From an uncultured Alphaproteobacteria bacterium (lineage in GTDB: Bacteria; Pseudomonadota; Alphaproteobacteria; RF32; CAG-239), in contig CAKQMD010000004.1 in assembly GCA_934254925.1 (NCBI GenBank), forward strand, positions 29,459-93,458: a DNA stretch of 64,000 nucleotides. Reading direction: 5' to 3'. Positions 1-7,241 of the stretch are shown here, piece after piece. The notes beneath the pieces are model-generated. The model made no database searches. It was not told where the DNA came from and was given only the letters and a program-made list of their open reading frames with translations. The position numbers and the translations under genes are program-made. Position 1 is the stretch's first letter, and each line of letters starts with the position of its first letter.

Positions 1-1
1 T

Positions 2-895
2 CTTGCCAAAGATTCGGCTGATTTGTTTTGCCGAAAGACGCTCAGGTATACCGCGGATTTGTACGATAAGGTTGAAAAAGTGTCGGCCTCGATGATGCAA
101 TTGGTTGAAAAAAGGCCTTTCCCTGTCAATTATAACGAGGCGCTGGCTTATATTGTCCAAAAAGGCAAAGCCGAAGATCAGTTGGCAGCGGCGGAATTTT
201 TGAATAAGACCGTCGACGATGAATTTCGGTTTGCGGTGAATGAGGGAAAAGCCGTGCAGGATGACAAGGAGGCGTTTACGCGTAGATATGTTGCTCATTT
301 GGCCAAGGAAGCTTTGCAGCAGAAATTTATGGAGCAATATATGGATGCGGATTACAACATTCGTTTTGATCCTGCGCTTAACCGTGGTTATTGCACCGTG
401 GCGTTGATGAAAGTTTTGGAAAAAGCTGACGATGCCGGTGTTTTGAAAAGCGTTTTGCCCAAGGATAAAGAGCTGCCCAAGGATAAAGAGCTTTCCATGC
501 ATCCTAAGTCGTTGATTGAGCATTTGCAGCATGTGTCCGGCGGCAAATACGGAAATTGCGTGCATCATACGGGCAAGGGGCAGTCGCTGGACGAGTTGAT
601 AGAAGAAAAGAACATTCGTCCCGGCGCGATTGTGGTTTTGACGATGCAAACGGAAGAAAACGAGGTTTCCGATTTGAACGGGCATAACCATGAAGTTATT
701 TATAGCGGAAAGAATCCGGAAACCGGAAAGGCTGAATTTACCAGTTTCAACAACGAGCGGGAAAAGTGGCAGAGCGACCGTTTCCGCTTTGGTTATGTCA
801 TTGACACTTATCGGTTGTTTAAACAGGCTGAAGCAGAACAAAAACGCTTCAGGAGCTTCATGCAGCAGAAGACGGCAGGTGCCGAGATGTCTTAA
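2..895 (+). CDS. Unknown protein, 5' end outside window (possible Cys/His hydrolase fold)
   Basis: The reading frame is open to the left edge, so the start lies outside the window; a TTG at 23 is internal and has no convincing ribosome site. I do not recognise the family. The visible part is largely helical and charged up to about residue 110. A later segment has a Cys in the context NRGYCTVAL, a GNCVHH motif, and a His-then-Asn pair in GHNHEVIYSG and SFNNE. That order of Cys, His and Asn recalls papain-like or amidase folds, which is inference only. An 18-bp exact tandem repeat at 457-492 duplicates the residues PKDKEL. The stop codon overlaps the stop of the convergent CoA-transferase gene in a TTAA palindrome. 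Confidence 0.6.
   Translation, partial: LAKDSADLFCRKTLRYTADLYDKVEKVSASMMQLVEKRPFPVNYNEALAYIVQKGKAEDQLAAAEFLNKTVDDEFRFAVNEGKAVQDDKEAFTRRYVAHLAKEALQQKFMEQYMDADYNIRFDPALNRGYCTVALMKVLEKADDAGVLKSVLPKDKELPKDKELSMHPKSLIEHLQHVSGGKYGNCVHHTGKGQSLDELIEEKNIRPGAIVVLTMQTEENEVSDLNGHNHEVIYSGKNPETGKAEFTSFNNEREKWQSDRFRFGYVIDTYRLFKQAEAEQKRFRSFMQQKTAGAEMS
457..492 (+). repeat. 18-bp in-frame tandem repeat, two copies
   Basis: The unit gcccaaggataaagagct occurs twice head to tail inside the first gene and duplicates six residues (LPKDKE register) without changing frame. Confidence 0.9.
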
Positions 896-1557
896 GCGGC
901 AGCGGCAAGCAGGTGTTTGGGAACAATCAGGTCCGCTTCAACCGTCGAGGTAACGTCTTCCAAGGAAAAGAAAGGGTTAATTTCTTCCAAAAGCAGGCCT
1001 TCCGGCGTGACTTTCAAAACACAGCGTTCGGTGACGATCAGGTCGACTTCATGGGCAGCGGTAAGAGGAAGCGTGCATTTTTTTAGGATTTTGACTTGGT
1101 TTTTGCTCAGGTGCTCCATGGCGACGATGACTTTTCGCGCGCCGACGATCAGATCCATGGCGCCGCCCATGCCCGGAACAAAAACGCCGGGAACCATCCA
1201 GTTGGCAATGTTTCCTTCCTGGTCAACCTGCAGGGCGCCCAGAACCGTGGCGTTAATATGGCCGCCGCGAATCATGGTGAACGAGGTTACCGTGTCAAAG
1301 AAAACGGCGCCGGGTTTGGTTTTTACGGGAATGCCGCCGGCATTGGTGATTTTGGGGTTAACTTCATCGGGGGACGGTTTGCCGCCGACGCCGATTAATC
1401 CGTTTTCGGAATGAATCATCAAATGAACAGAAGGGGGAACGTAGTTGGCGACTTCCGTCGGCAGGCCGATGCCTAAGGTAACATAATCTCCTTCATGCAA
1501 TTCGCGGGCGACGCGTTTGGCAATAAATTCTCTGATTTGTTCTTTGCTTAATTCCAT
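892..1557 (-). CDS. atoA: Acetoacetate/butyrate-type CoA-transferase, subunit B
   Basis: Beta subunit of a family I CoA-transferase, which moves CoA between a short-chain acyl- or 3-oxoacyl-CoA and a free acid through a glutamyl-CoA intermediate. The 221 residues match the family length. The SENG motif holds the expected catalytic Glu at residue 51, followed by the glycine-rich GLIGVGG. The gene lies 4 bp downstream of the alpha subunit gene and would be co-transcribed with it. No thiolase or beta-oxidation gene is nearby, so the acyl substrate cannot be read from context; scoB and ctfB are alternative names. Confidence 0.93.
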   Translation of the reverse strand: MELSKEQIREFIAKRVARELHEGDYVTLGIGLPTEVANYVPPSVHLMIHSENGLIGVGGKPSPDEVNPKITNAGGIPVKTKPGAVFFDTVTSFTMIRGGHINATVLGALQVDQEGNIANWMVPGVFVPGMGGAMDLIVGARKVIVAMEHLSKNQVKILKKCTLPLTAAHEVDLIVTERCVLKVTPEGLLLEEINPFFSLEDVTSTVEADLIVPKHLLAAAA

Positions 1558-1561
1558 TTTC

Positions 1562-2206
1562 TTATCCTGCTACAATATAATCGACGAAGATGCCGGGAAT
1601 GGTTATGACGTTGGGATCCAGGCAATCTTCAACCAGCTGTTCGGTTTCGACGATAACGGTTTTTGCGGCCGTGGCCATGACGGTGTTGAAGTTTCTGGTG
1701 GTTCCTTCGAGGTAGACGTTGCCGAATTTATCGGCTTTTGTGCCATAAATAACGGCGACATCGGCGGTTAAGGGCTTTTCCAAAATGTATTTCCGACCGT
1801 CGACCTCCATGGTTTGTTTGCCCTCTTCAACAATGGTTCCGACACCGGTGGGTGTTAAAAAGCCTCCCAGACCGGCGCCGCCGGCGCGGATTCTTTCCGC
1901 CAGAGTTCCCAGGGGAACGAGTTCAACCTCCAGTTCTCCGTCATGAAATTGACGTCCGGTTTCGGGATTGGTGCCGATATGCGTGACGATTATTTTTTTT
2001 AAGCGTTTGGCGACAACCAGTTTTCCGCGATCGCTGTGTGGAAAGGAGGTGTCATTGGCAATCAGGGTTAGGTTATCCGTTCCGGCAGCCAAAATTTCTT
2101 CAATAATTTTGGTCGGCGTGCCGCATTGCAGGAATCCTCCGATCATAATCGATGAACCACTGACAATCAGTTTCCCGGCTTCGGCAGCTGTGATGATTTT
2201 TTTCAA
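1562..2206 (-). CDS. atoD: Acetoacetate/butyrate-type CoA-transferase, subunit A (TTG start)
   Basis: Alpha subunit partner of the preceding gene. The CoA-binding GGFLQCGTP motif is near residues 23-31, and the family signatures LIANDT, HIGTNPETG and GGAGLGGFLTPTGVGT are all present. An in-frame ATG exists at 2308, but it would add 34 unrelated hydrophobic/basic residues. I prefer the TTG at 2206: it has AAAGGA seven bases upstream and gives 214 residues, close to AtoD (about 217). Both subunits are needed for activity. The region upstream up to tRNA-Val (2207-2355) should hold the operon promoter, but I see no clear consensus. Confidence 0.9.
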   Translation of the reverse strand: MKKIITAAEAGKLIVSGSSIMIGGFLQCGTPTKIIEEILAAGTDNLTLIANDTSFPHSDRGKLVVAKRLKKIIVTHIGTNPETGRQFHDGELEVELVPLGTLAERIRAGGAGLGGFLTPTGVGTIVEEGKQTMEVDGRKYILEKPLTADVAVIYGTKADKFGNVYLEGTTRNFNTVMATAAKTVIVETEQLVEDCLDPNVITIPGIFVDYIVAG

Positions 2207-2355
2207 TCGTGCATCCTTTTTTGATTGTTCGGCAGCCAATGTAACAAAAAAAACTGAAAAAGTACAGCTTTTTATCTTCAAAACAGAAAATTTTGAGGAA
2301 AAATACAAATAATTTTAAGTAAAAACAATATATTGCGTTGATTTGTAAAAAATGC

Positions 2356-2384
2356 TTGATTAATTGTTTTTATGAGTGTATAAA
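2356..2384 (+). promoter_or_regulatory. Sigma70-type promoter of tRNA-Val
   Basis: TTGATT at 2356-2361 and TATAAA at 2379-2384 are separated by 17 bp, and the tRNA begins 17 bp after the -10 box. Confidence 0.75.
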
Positions 2385-2400
2385 CTCATTCGTGGTTGTC

Positions 2401-2477
2401 GGGCGTTTAGCTCAGCTGGTCAGAGCATCTCGTTTACACCGAGAGGGTCGGGAGTTCGAATCTCTCAACGCCCACCA
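2401..2477 (+). tRNA. tRNA-Val (anticodon UAC), CCA encoded
   Basis: The 77-nt sequence folds as a cloverleaf. The acceptor GGGCGTT pairs with AACGCCC at 2467-2473, the discriminator is A and CCA is genomically encoded. The anticodon loop gtttacacc carries TAC, which reads GUA and GUG. The T-loop sequence GTTCGAATC is canonical. A rho-independent terminator follows directly. Confidence 0.97.
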
Positions 2478-2480
2478 AAA

Positions 2481-2503
2481 AAGCACCTTTGGGTGCTTTT
2501 TTT
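2481..2503 (+). terminator. Rho-independent terminator of tRNA-Val
   Basis: The stem AAGCACC/GGGTGCTT with a short loop is followed by seven Ts. Confidence 0.85.
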
Positions 2504-2506
2504 ATT

Positions 2507-2581
2507 GTGGAAGTAGAGATTTGAACTCCCGGGAAGGGAGTTCGACTACCAGCGAGAGGCGGGCGGGAGCACGCCGGTCAG
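2507..2581 (+). repeat. tRNA-downstream repeat, copy 1 (after tRNA-Val)
   Basis: About 75 bp, starting just after the tRNA-Val terminator, match 46400-46475 after tRNA-Ser(UGA) at roughly 85 percent by eye. The core is a near-perfect inverted repeat TTGAACTCCC/GGGAGTTCGA, which imitates a tRNA T-arm, followed by gactaccag and gcggtcag-like conserved blocks. It runs into the 3' end of the lipoprotein gene. No second copy of the tRNA-Val 3' end is seen here, unlike at the Lys and Ser loci. Confidence 0.75.
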
Positions 2582-2970
2582 GACTGCTGCGGACAAGATT
2601 GAACTTGCTTTAGGACATAATGATCGGACAAAGCGCCGGTAATCGGTTGTTTCTCCATGTCCAGTCTTCTGATTTGCTTGTCTTCCAAGCGATACCAGGT
2701 GATTTCGTCCTGAGGGTCATCCGGCGTCAGTTCCAGCAATTGGCCTTCAATTCGGTATTCGCCTGATTCATCAAACCTGCCGTCGGCCTGGTCAATGTAA
2801 ACGATGGTTTGGTGGTAGGCATGATTTGTTTGGAAGCGGATGGTGGTCTCAATTCCCGGTCCGTCGGCGGCCGGGAGAATGCCTCGGTAGGTTCCGCAAA
2901 GGTCATTATGATGGTGAAAGCAAGCCGTGAGTGCTAAAAAAGCCAATAAAGCCAAAGGTTTTGCCGACAT
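2578..2970 (-). CDS. NlpE-like outer-membrane lipoprotein
   Basis: A 130-residue lipoprotein: an N-terminal hydrophobic segment ends in the lipobox LTAC, giving lipidated Cys17. The mature part follows the NlpE N-terminal barrel pattern, GTYRGILPA then PGIETTIRF, then YRLEDKQIRRLD near the C-terminus. NlpE senses surface contact and copper stress in enterobacteria. The CXXC of classical NlpE (CADC) reads AADG here, so a metal or disulfide role through that motif is unlikely. The ATG is preceded by GGAGAAAAAAG. The last bases lie in the tRNA-associated repeat. Family assignment is from motif similarity only. Confidence 0.75.
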   Translation of the reverse strand: MSAKPLALLAFLALTACFHHHNDLCGTYRGILPAADGPGIETTIRFQTNHAYHQTIVYIDQADGRFDESGEYRIEGQLLELTPDDPQDEITWYRLEDKQIRRLDMEKQPITGALSDHYVLKQVQSCPQQS

Positions 2971-3085
2971 CTTTTTTCTCCAACAGTTTTAATCTTTACT
3001 TAATATAATTTAAAACTTGTAAAAAAATAGTTGTCGTTTATAAATAAATGATAAAATTTCATTTTATGAAAATTGAGAAAAGCTT

Positions 3086-3826
3086 ATGCAGAAAAGAAAA
3101 ATTGTCGGGGTTGCAGTTGTCGTGGCTTTGTCAGCCGCTTTGGTTTATGACATGGTGTTTAATTTTGTCGATTGGCGGACGGCGGATCGCAGCAGCGCCG
3201 GGATTGCTCCGGCGGCTTCTCAAGTCAGCGAAGCCGTTGTTCAGGTTTATGCCGCACGGACATATAACTGGCGCGGTTATTTTGCCGTGCATTCCTGGAT
3301 TGCGGTTAAACCGAAAGATGCCAAGGACTACACGACTTATCAGGTGATGGGATTTTATTTGCGGCGCAATGGAACGGCCGTGGTGATTCAACAGGATTTG
3401 CCGGATCGTCGCTGGTACGGCGCTGAACCGGAATTGCTGGGCGAGTTGCGCGGCGAAGCGGCTGAAAAGGCTATTCCTAAAATTGACGCCGCAGCCAAGA
3501 GCTATCCTTATGCGCATATGTATCAGGCTTATCCGGGGCCGAACAGCAATACTTTTATTTCTTATATCTTGCGGCAGGTGCCGGAATTGAAAACGGATTT
3601 GCCGCCTCATGCCATCGGCAAAGACTTTATCGGTTATAAGCAATTTATTGCGCCGACGGAGAGCGGAACAGGTTATCAGTTTTCCCTGTGGGGAATTTTC
3701 GGGATCGCCTTGGGGATTGAGGAAGGCATTGAAATCAACGTTTTGGGCCTGAATTTTGGAATTGATTTTGTTAATCCGGCGTTGAAACTGCCGTTTGTCG
3801 GGCGTTTGGGAATGAATAAGCTATAG
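3086..3826 (+). CDS. DUF3750 family protein
   Basis: A 246-residue protein with one N-terminal membrane segment (residues 5-22) and a soluble domain. It matches DUF3750 as I remember it: HSWIAVKP near residue 70, then the run PGPNSNTFISYILR and the block LPPHAIGKDF. The biochemical function of the family is unknown. The C-terminus is rich in Gly and hydrophobic residues (GIFGIALGIEEGIEINVLG). It ends three bases before the convergent sirtuin gene. GAGAAAAG upstream could serve as the ribosome site. Confidence 0.8.
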   Translation: MQKRKIVGVAVVVALSAALVYDMVFNFVDWRTADRSSAGIAPAASQVSEAVVQVYAARTYNWRGYFAVHSWIAVKPKDAKDYTTYQVMGFYLRRNGTAVVIQQDLPDRRWYGAEPELLGELRGEAAEKAIPKIDAAAKSYPYAHMYQAYPGPNSNTFISYILRQVPELKTDLPPHAIGKDFIGYKQFIAPTESGTGYQFSLWGIFGIALGIEEGIEINVLGLNFGIDFVNPALKLPFVGRLGMNKL

Positions 3827-3829
3827 TTA

Positions 3830-4549
3830 TCATCCTTTTGTGGTGGCGGCCAACAGCTTTTCAACAAACTGTGGTAGAGTTGTCCCTGCTTTGCCGTAGA
3901 CGTGTTTGTCAAAATACCAGTTGTTTGATGTTTGTTCCAGATTAAATTCATAAGTGTCGGCACCGTTTAGCTTGGCTATCTGCACAAAGCCTGCGGCCGG
4001 AAAAACGACGCCGGAGGTGCCGACGGAGAGAAAAAGGTCGCAGTTTTGCAAGAGACGCTCAACTTGAGCCATGTAGAGCAAATTTTCGCCGAAAAAGACG
4101 ATGTTGGGCTTCATCATGCCCATGATTTGACAATGCGGACAGACGGTTTCCGTAGTGACGTCGCCGTAACTTTTCAGGATTTGTCCGCAATTGAGGCAGA
4201 CGGCTTGGTCGATTTGTCCGTGAATATGGATGACGTTTTTGTTTCCGGCTTTTTCATGCAATGTATCGACGTTTTGAGTGACAATGCTTATTTCTGCCAG
4301 ATAATCTTTTTGTAACCGAGTCAGGCACAAATGTGCCGGATTGGGCTTAGCCTTTTGAAGGAGCGGTTTGAGTTCGTTGTAAAAGGTATGCACGTATTCG
4401 GGATTGCGCTGAAATGCCTCAATGGTTGCCACATCTTGAACCGGATGATTGTTCCACAGGCCGTTGGAGCTCCGAAATGTTGCAAGGCCGGATTCTTCGG
4501 AAATTCCGGCACCGGTTAAGACAACGATGTGTTTATAGGCTTTTGGCAT
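3830..4549 (-). CDS. cobB: NAD-dependent protein deacylase, sirtuin
   Basis: A cytosolic Sir2 enzyme that removes acyl groups from lysine using NAD+. The 239 residues contain GAGISEESGLATFR (NAD binding, from residue 13), TQNVDTLHEKAG (91-102), the catalytic His110 in HIHGQ, four zinc Cys at 118, 121, 137 and 140, and SVGTSGVVFPA. CobB and SIRT5 use a Tyr-x-x-Arg pair for succinyl-lysine; here the position reads Tyr57-Asn-Glu-Leu60. The Arg is missing, so a preference for acetyl-lysine or another neutral acyl group is likely (inference). The gene stands alone between convergent and divergent neighbours. Confidence 0.95.
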   Translation of the reverse strand: MPKAYKHIVVLTGAGISEESGLATFRSSNGLWNNHPVQDVATIEAFQRNPEYVHTFYNELKPLLQKAKPNPAHLCLTRLQKDYLAEISIVTQNVDTLHEKAGNKNVIHIHGQIDQAVCLNCGQILKSYGDVTTETVCPHCQIMGMMKPNIVFFGENLLYMAQVERLLQNCDLFLSVGTSGVVFPAAGFVQIAKLNGADTYEFNLEQTSNNWYFDKHVYGKAGTTLPQFVEKLLAATTKG

Positions 4550-4688
4550 TTTTTCTTTCCTCAGACAGAAATTAAATCGTTTTGATTAAAAATCTCCTAA
4601 GATTCTGTGCGTATGTTTTTTATTATGTTTTATTTTGTCTGATGGTGTTTTAGACTGGTTTTGTCAATTGTTAGAGGTGGAGAAAACC

Positions 4689-5160
4689 GTGTTTGATAAT
4701 TTTTTGAATTTTTGGAATTTGCGTAAAGCCTTGAAAATTGAAGGAAAAGGAAACACTTTTAAGGCGGAAGGCTTGGTGAAGCATTGCCACAATTCTCAAT
4801 TTAAGATTCGAGGTAAGGGAAATGAAGTCTTATGCGGAGAAGGGGGGGGATCTTTCCTGTTTTAGTTTGAAAATAGAAGGTAATCATAATAAAGTGATTA
4901 TCGGTAAGAGATTTCGCGGCAAAAGGGTGACTCTTTTGCTGAAAGGAAGCGGTCATTTGATTGAAATCGGCGATCACGTATGGTTGGGAATGAATGTTTT
5001 TGTCGGCAAAAATTCGGAGATTGCGGACAATTCCGTTGTCGGCTGGGGCAGTGTCGTGACGCGCAAGTTTAAGGAAAAAGGCATTGTTATTGCTGGGAAT
5101 CCGGCGGTTAAGGTCAAAGAAAACATCAATTGGAGTCGGCGACGGCCGACCAGAGACTAG
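4689..5160 (+). pseudogene. Hexapeptide-repeat acyltransferase split by a G8 tract (frameshifted or phase-variable)
   Basis: Two reading frames encode successive parts of one left-handed beta-helix acyltransferase. The first runs from GTG 4689 (AGAGGTGGAG six bases upstream) and terminates soon after a run of eight Gs at 4842-4849. The second continues in the next frame to 5160 with the repeats IEGNHNKVIIG, IEIGDHVWLGMNVFVG, ADNSVVGWGSVVTRKF and the terminal GNPAVKVKENINW. Removing one G gives an uninterrupted 156-residue protein reading CGEGGDLSCFSLKIEG across the tract. Such enzymes O- or N-acetylate sugars or cell-surface glycans. Whether G8 is a real OFF state or a sequencing error cannot be told from one sequence. 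The pip gene starts 13 bases downstream and would be co-transcribed. Confidence 0.8.
4842..4849 (+). repeat. Poly-G tract (G8) inside the acyltransferase gene
   Basis: Eight consecutive Gs lie exactly at the point where the coding frame changes; seven or ten would keep the gene in frame. Confidence 0.95.
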
Positions 5161-5173
5161 CGGAGGAGAGGGG

Positions 5174-6103
5174 ATGTTTTGGCAAAAATGGTTTATGCCC
5201 AAGGCTTATGACGAAGGGTATTTGCCGAAAATCGGCCTGCATGAGGTTTATTATGCGCAATACGGAAATCCTCGGGGAAAACCGGTTTTGGTTTGTCACG
5301 GCGGACCGGGCGGTTCTTCCGGCGCGCATAAGGCCAAAAGATTTGATTTGGGACGCTACCGCGTTATTATGATTGATCAGCGCGGGGCCGGAAAATCTTT
5401 TCCGACGGGTGAGATTCGTGAAAATACGACGCAGGATTTGTTGTTTGACATGGAAAGGCTGTCAGTACATTTGGGGCTGGAGCAAAAAATCATTTTATGC
5501 GGCGATTCTTGGGGATCGACTTTGGCGTTGTTATTTGCGGAAAAACATCCTGAAAAGACAGAAGCCTTACTCTTATCCAAGATTTTTCTGGCGGACAAAA
5601 CGGCGGTTCAATGGGCGGAAAACGAATGCGGACAACTTTTTTATCCAGATTTTTATGAAGATCTGCAACGAGATGTTCCTTCCGGGATGAGCGCTGCAGC
5701 TTATTATGCGCGAAAACTTGACGAGGATGATGCGCAAGAACAAGCGCTTGCCGTTGGCAAGTATGGAAAATTTGAAAGAATTTTAGGCTCATTGCAGCCG
5801 CAATGGACTTTAAGCTCGGTTGTCGATCCTTATGAGGCGGCAATGGTTAAAATTTATGCGCATTATGCTCAAAACGGATATTTTCTCGAAAATGAGGAAA
5901 TTATGAAAAATGTTCATACGCTTGAGAAAATACCGACGTTGCTGGTCCATAACCGTTTGGACATGCTGTGTCCGCCGATCGGTGCTTGGGAACTGCACAA
6001 AAAGTTACCGTTGTCCAAATTGGTTTTTGTCGGCGAATTGGGACATGTCGGGCCTAAAATCACCCAGATTCTGAAAAAAGAAATCGGAGCGTTTTTGAAA
6101 TGA
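5174..6103 (+). CDS. pip: Prolyl aminopeptidase (proline iminopeptidase)
   Basis: A cytosolic S33 serine peptidase that removes N-terminal proline from peptides. The 309-residue protein has the oxyanion motif HGGPGG (42-47), the nucleophile elbow GDSWGS with Ser112, Asp263 in DMLCPP, and His291 in GELGHVG. The frame is open from 5084, but ATG 5174 is preceded by a strong GGAGGAGAGGGG and begins the normal family N-terminus, so the upstream ORF residues are not part of the protein. It follows the acyltransferase gene and overlaps the next small gene by ATGA. Confidence 0.94.
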   Translation: MFWQKWFMPKAYDEGYLPKIGLHEVYYAQYGNPRGKPVLVCHGGPGGSSGAHKAKRFDLGRYRVIMIDQRGAGKSFPTGEIRENTTQDLLFDMERLSVHLGLEQKIILCGDSWGSTLALLFAEKHPEKTEALLLSKIFLADKTAVQWAENECGQLFYPDFYEDLQRDVPSGMSAAAYYARKLDEDDAQEQALAVGKYGKFERILGSLQPQWTLSSVVDPYEAAMVKIYAHYAQNGYFLENEEIMKNVHTLEKIPTLLVHNRLDMLCPPIGAWELHKKLPLSKLVFVGELGHVGPKITQILKKEIGAFLK

Positions 6104-6354
6104 CGGATGATGCCGATAAACGAGAGTTGGAAGAAGCGCATCGGATTTTGTTGTCCTTGTATCGGGAATACGCCAAGCTGTATATTAATGAGAAAATGCC
6201 GCCGGAAGATAAAGACTATTATAAAGGTCGGATGCAAGAAATCAAAAATGATTTGAGAAGTTTCAACGCCGCGACAATTATTTTTAAAGCCGTAACCGTT
6301 TATAAAGCCAAACTGGATGCTATGAGCAAACATGGTGATTTTGATCCTTTCTGA
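6100..6354 (+). CDS. Small helical hypothetical protein
   Basis: An 84-residue protein of unknown family whose ATG overlaps the pip stop codon (ATGA at 6100-6103), so it is probably translated by coupling to pip. The sequence is highly charged and predicted helical, with an LEEAHRILLSLYREYAKLY amphipathic pattern and no signal peptide or membrane segment. I recognise no motif. Confidence 0.7.
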   Translation: MTDDADKRELEEAHRILLSLYREYAKLYINEKMPPEDKDYYKGRMQEIKNDLRSFNAATIIFKAVTVYKAKLDAMSKHGDFDPF

Positions 6355-6812
6355 ATAAAACATCATTTTGGAGCCATAATATATATTATGCGACAAAATT
6401 GATATAGGAAAAATGGGCTTCCCTTCCATTTTAATCGTAAAATCAAGGTGGTATCCGTTTTGTCAAAGGTTAACAAAACTTGGCCGTTATCACCGCTTTA
6501 TTATTCAGACGGTTTTCTTGTTGACAATAAGATTGATGTCAACGGCTTTTGCGGGCAAATAAATAGTTTCGGCTAACGCAATCGTTTCGAACTCTATTCT
6601 TCCAGCCTCCAAGTCTGGCTGGTTCTACGTTTGGTTTGGTTGCGCAGACCGTGTTGTCTTCAGGGCAAAAAACTCTTTGTCAAGGAATTGATCAGGGAAA
6701 GCTTGCTAAAACAAATTTACGGGAACGCATTTTAAGACGAGCAAAGCCCTTTGGAATTTTGCTTATTTCTTGCCGTGTCTTAATGCCCTTTTCTGCCGAG
6801 GCTTTGACGCTT
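6355..6812. other. 458-bp intergenic region without a recognised gene
   Basis: No ORF with a credible ribosome site is visible on either strand; one 69-codon + frame from a TTG at 6636 runs antisense into the next gene and has no family signature. A weak hairpin AAAATGG/CCATTTT near 6408-6433 may end the pip transcript. A 7-bp dyad GTTGACA/TGTCAAC at 6520-6543 has operator-like symmetry. An unrecognised small RNA or gene remnant is possible. Confidence 0.4.
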
Positions 6813-7157
6813 TTATTTATTGACGAGGAGTTTGATGAAGTTTAAGACATAAACAATGCTCAAGAAAGCTAATATGCGCGACAATAAGGGCATCAGCGTT
6901 ACGCTGCCGCCGTAAAGAAACATTTGCAGGAAAAGTGCCAAAATGACGGCAGCCACAATGTTGTAAAGCCAATATCTTTTGCTGCCCATGAAAATGAAGG
7001 CGCAGACTGCCGCTCCTATTGCCAAATACATTTCGCTTAGCTTGGATAATGTTCCGTAAGTCAGGGTTTTGACAAAGGCGATGTTAAAGACAAAACCGGC
7101 GGCAATGATTAAGGATGTGGCGATTAATATGCTGATATAGGCTGATTTTTTACTCAT
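6813..7157 (-). CDS. Small integral membrane protein
   Basis: A 114-residue protein with four predicted membrane helices (about 8-28, 42-60, 66-84 and 88-108). I do not recognise the family. The frame is open from 7187, but ATG 7157 has an AGGAGGGACT ribosome site directly upstream and starts the hydrophobic sequence MSKKSAYISILIA, so it is the better start. It sits alone downstream of yejF in the same orientation with a gap of about 85 bp. Its shape resembles small YIP- or phage-shock-type membrane proteins, which is not evidence of function. Confidence 0.75.
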   Translation of the reverse strand: MSKKSAYISILIATSLIIAAGFVFNIAFVKTLTYGTLSKLSEMYLAIGAAVCAFIFMGSKRYWLYNIVAAVILALFLQMFLYGGSVTLMPLLSRILAFLSIVYVLNFIKLLVNK

Positions 7158-7241
7158 AGTCCCTCCTCTTTTTTTTAGATGTCGCAACTATAGCAAAGTT
7201 CTTGGCGCAAAGGAAGAAAGTTTCGGTTTAATCCACCGAAA

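Noticed and set aside
457..492. Possible start of a CRISPR or VNTR array
   Set aside because: Only two copies of 18 bp, in frame, no spacers.
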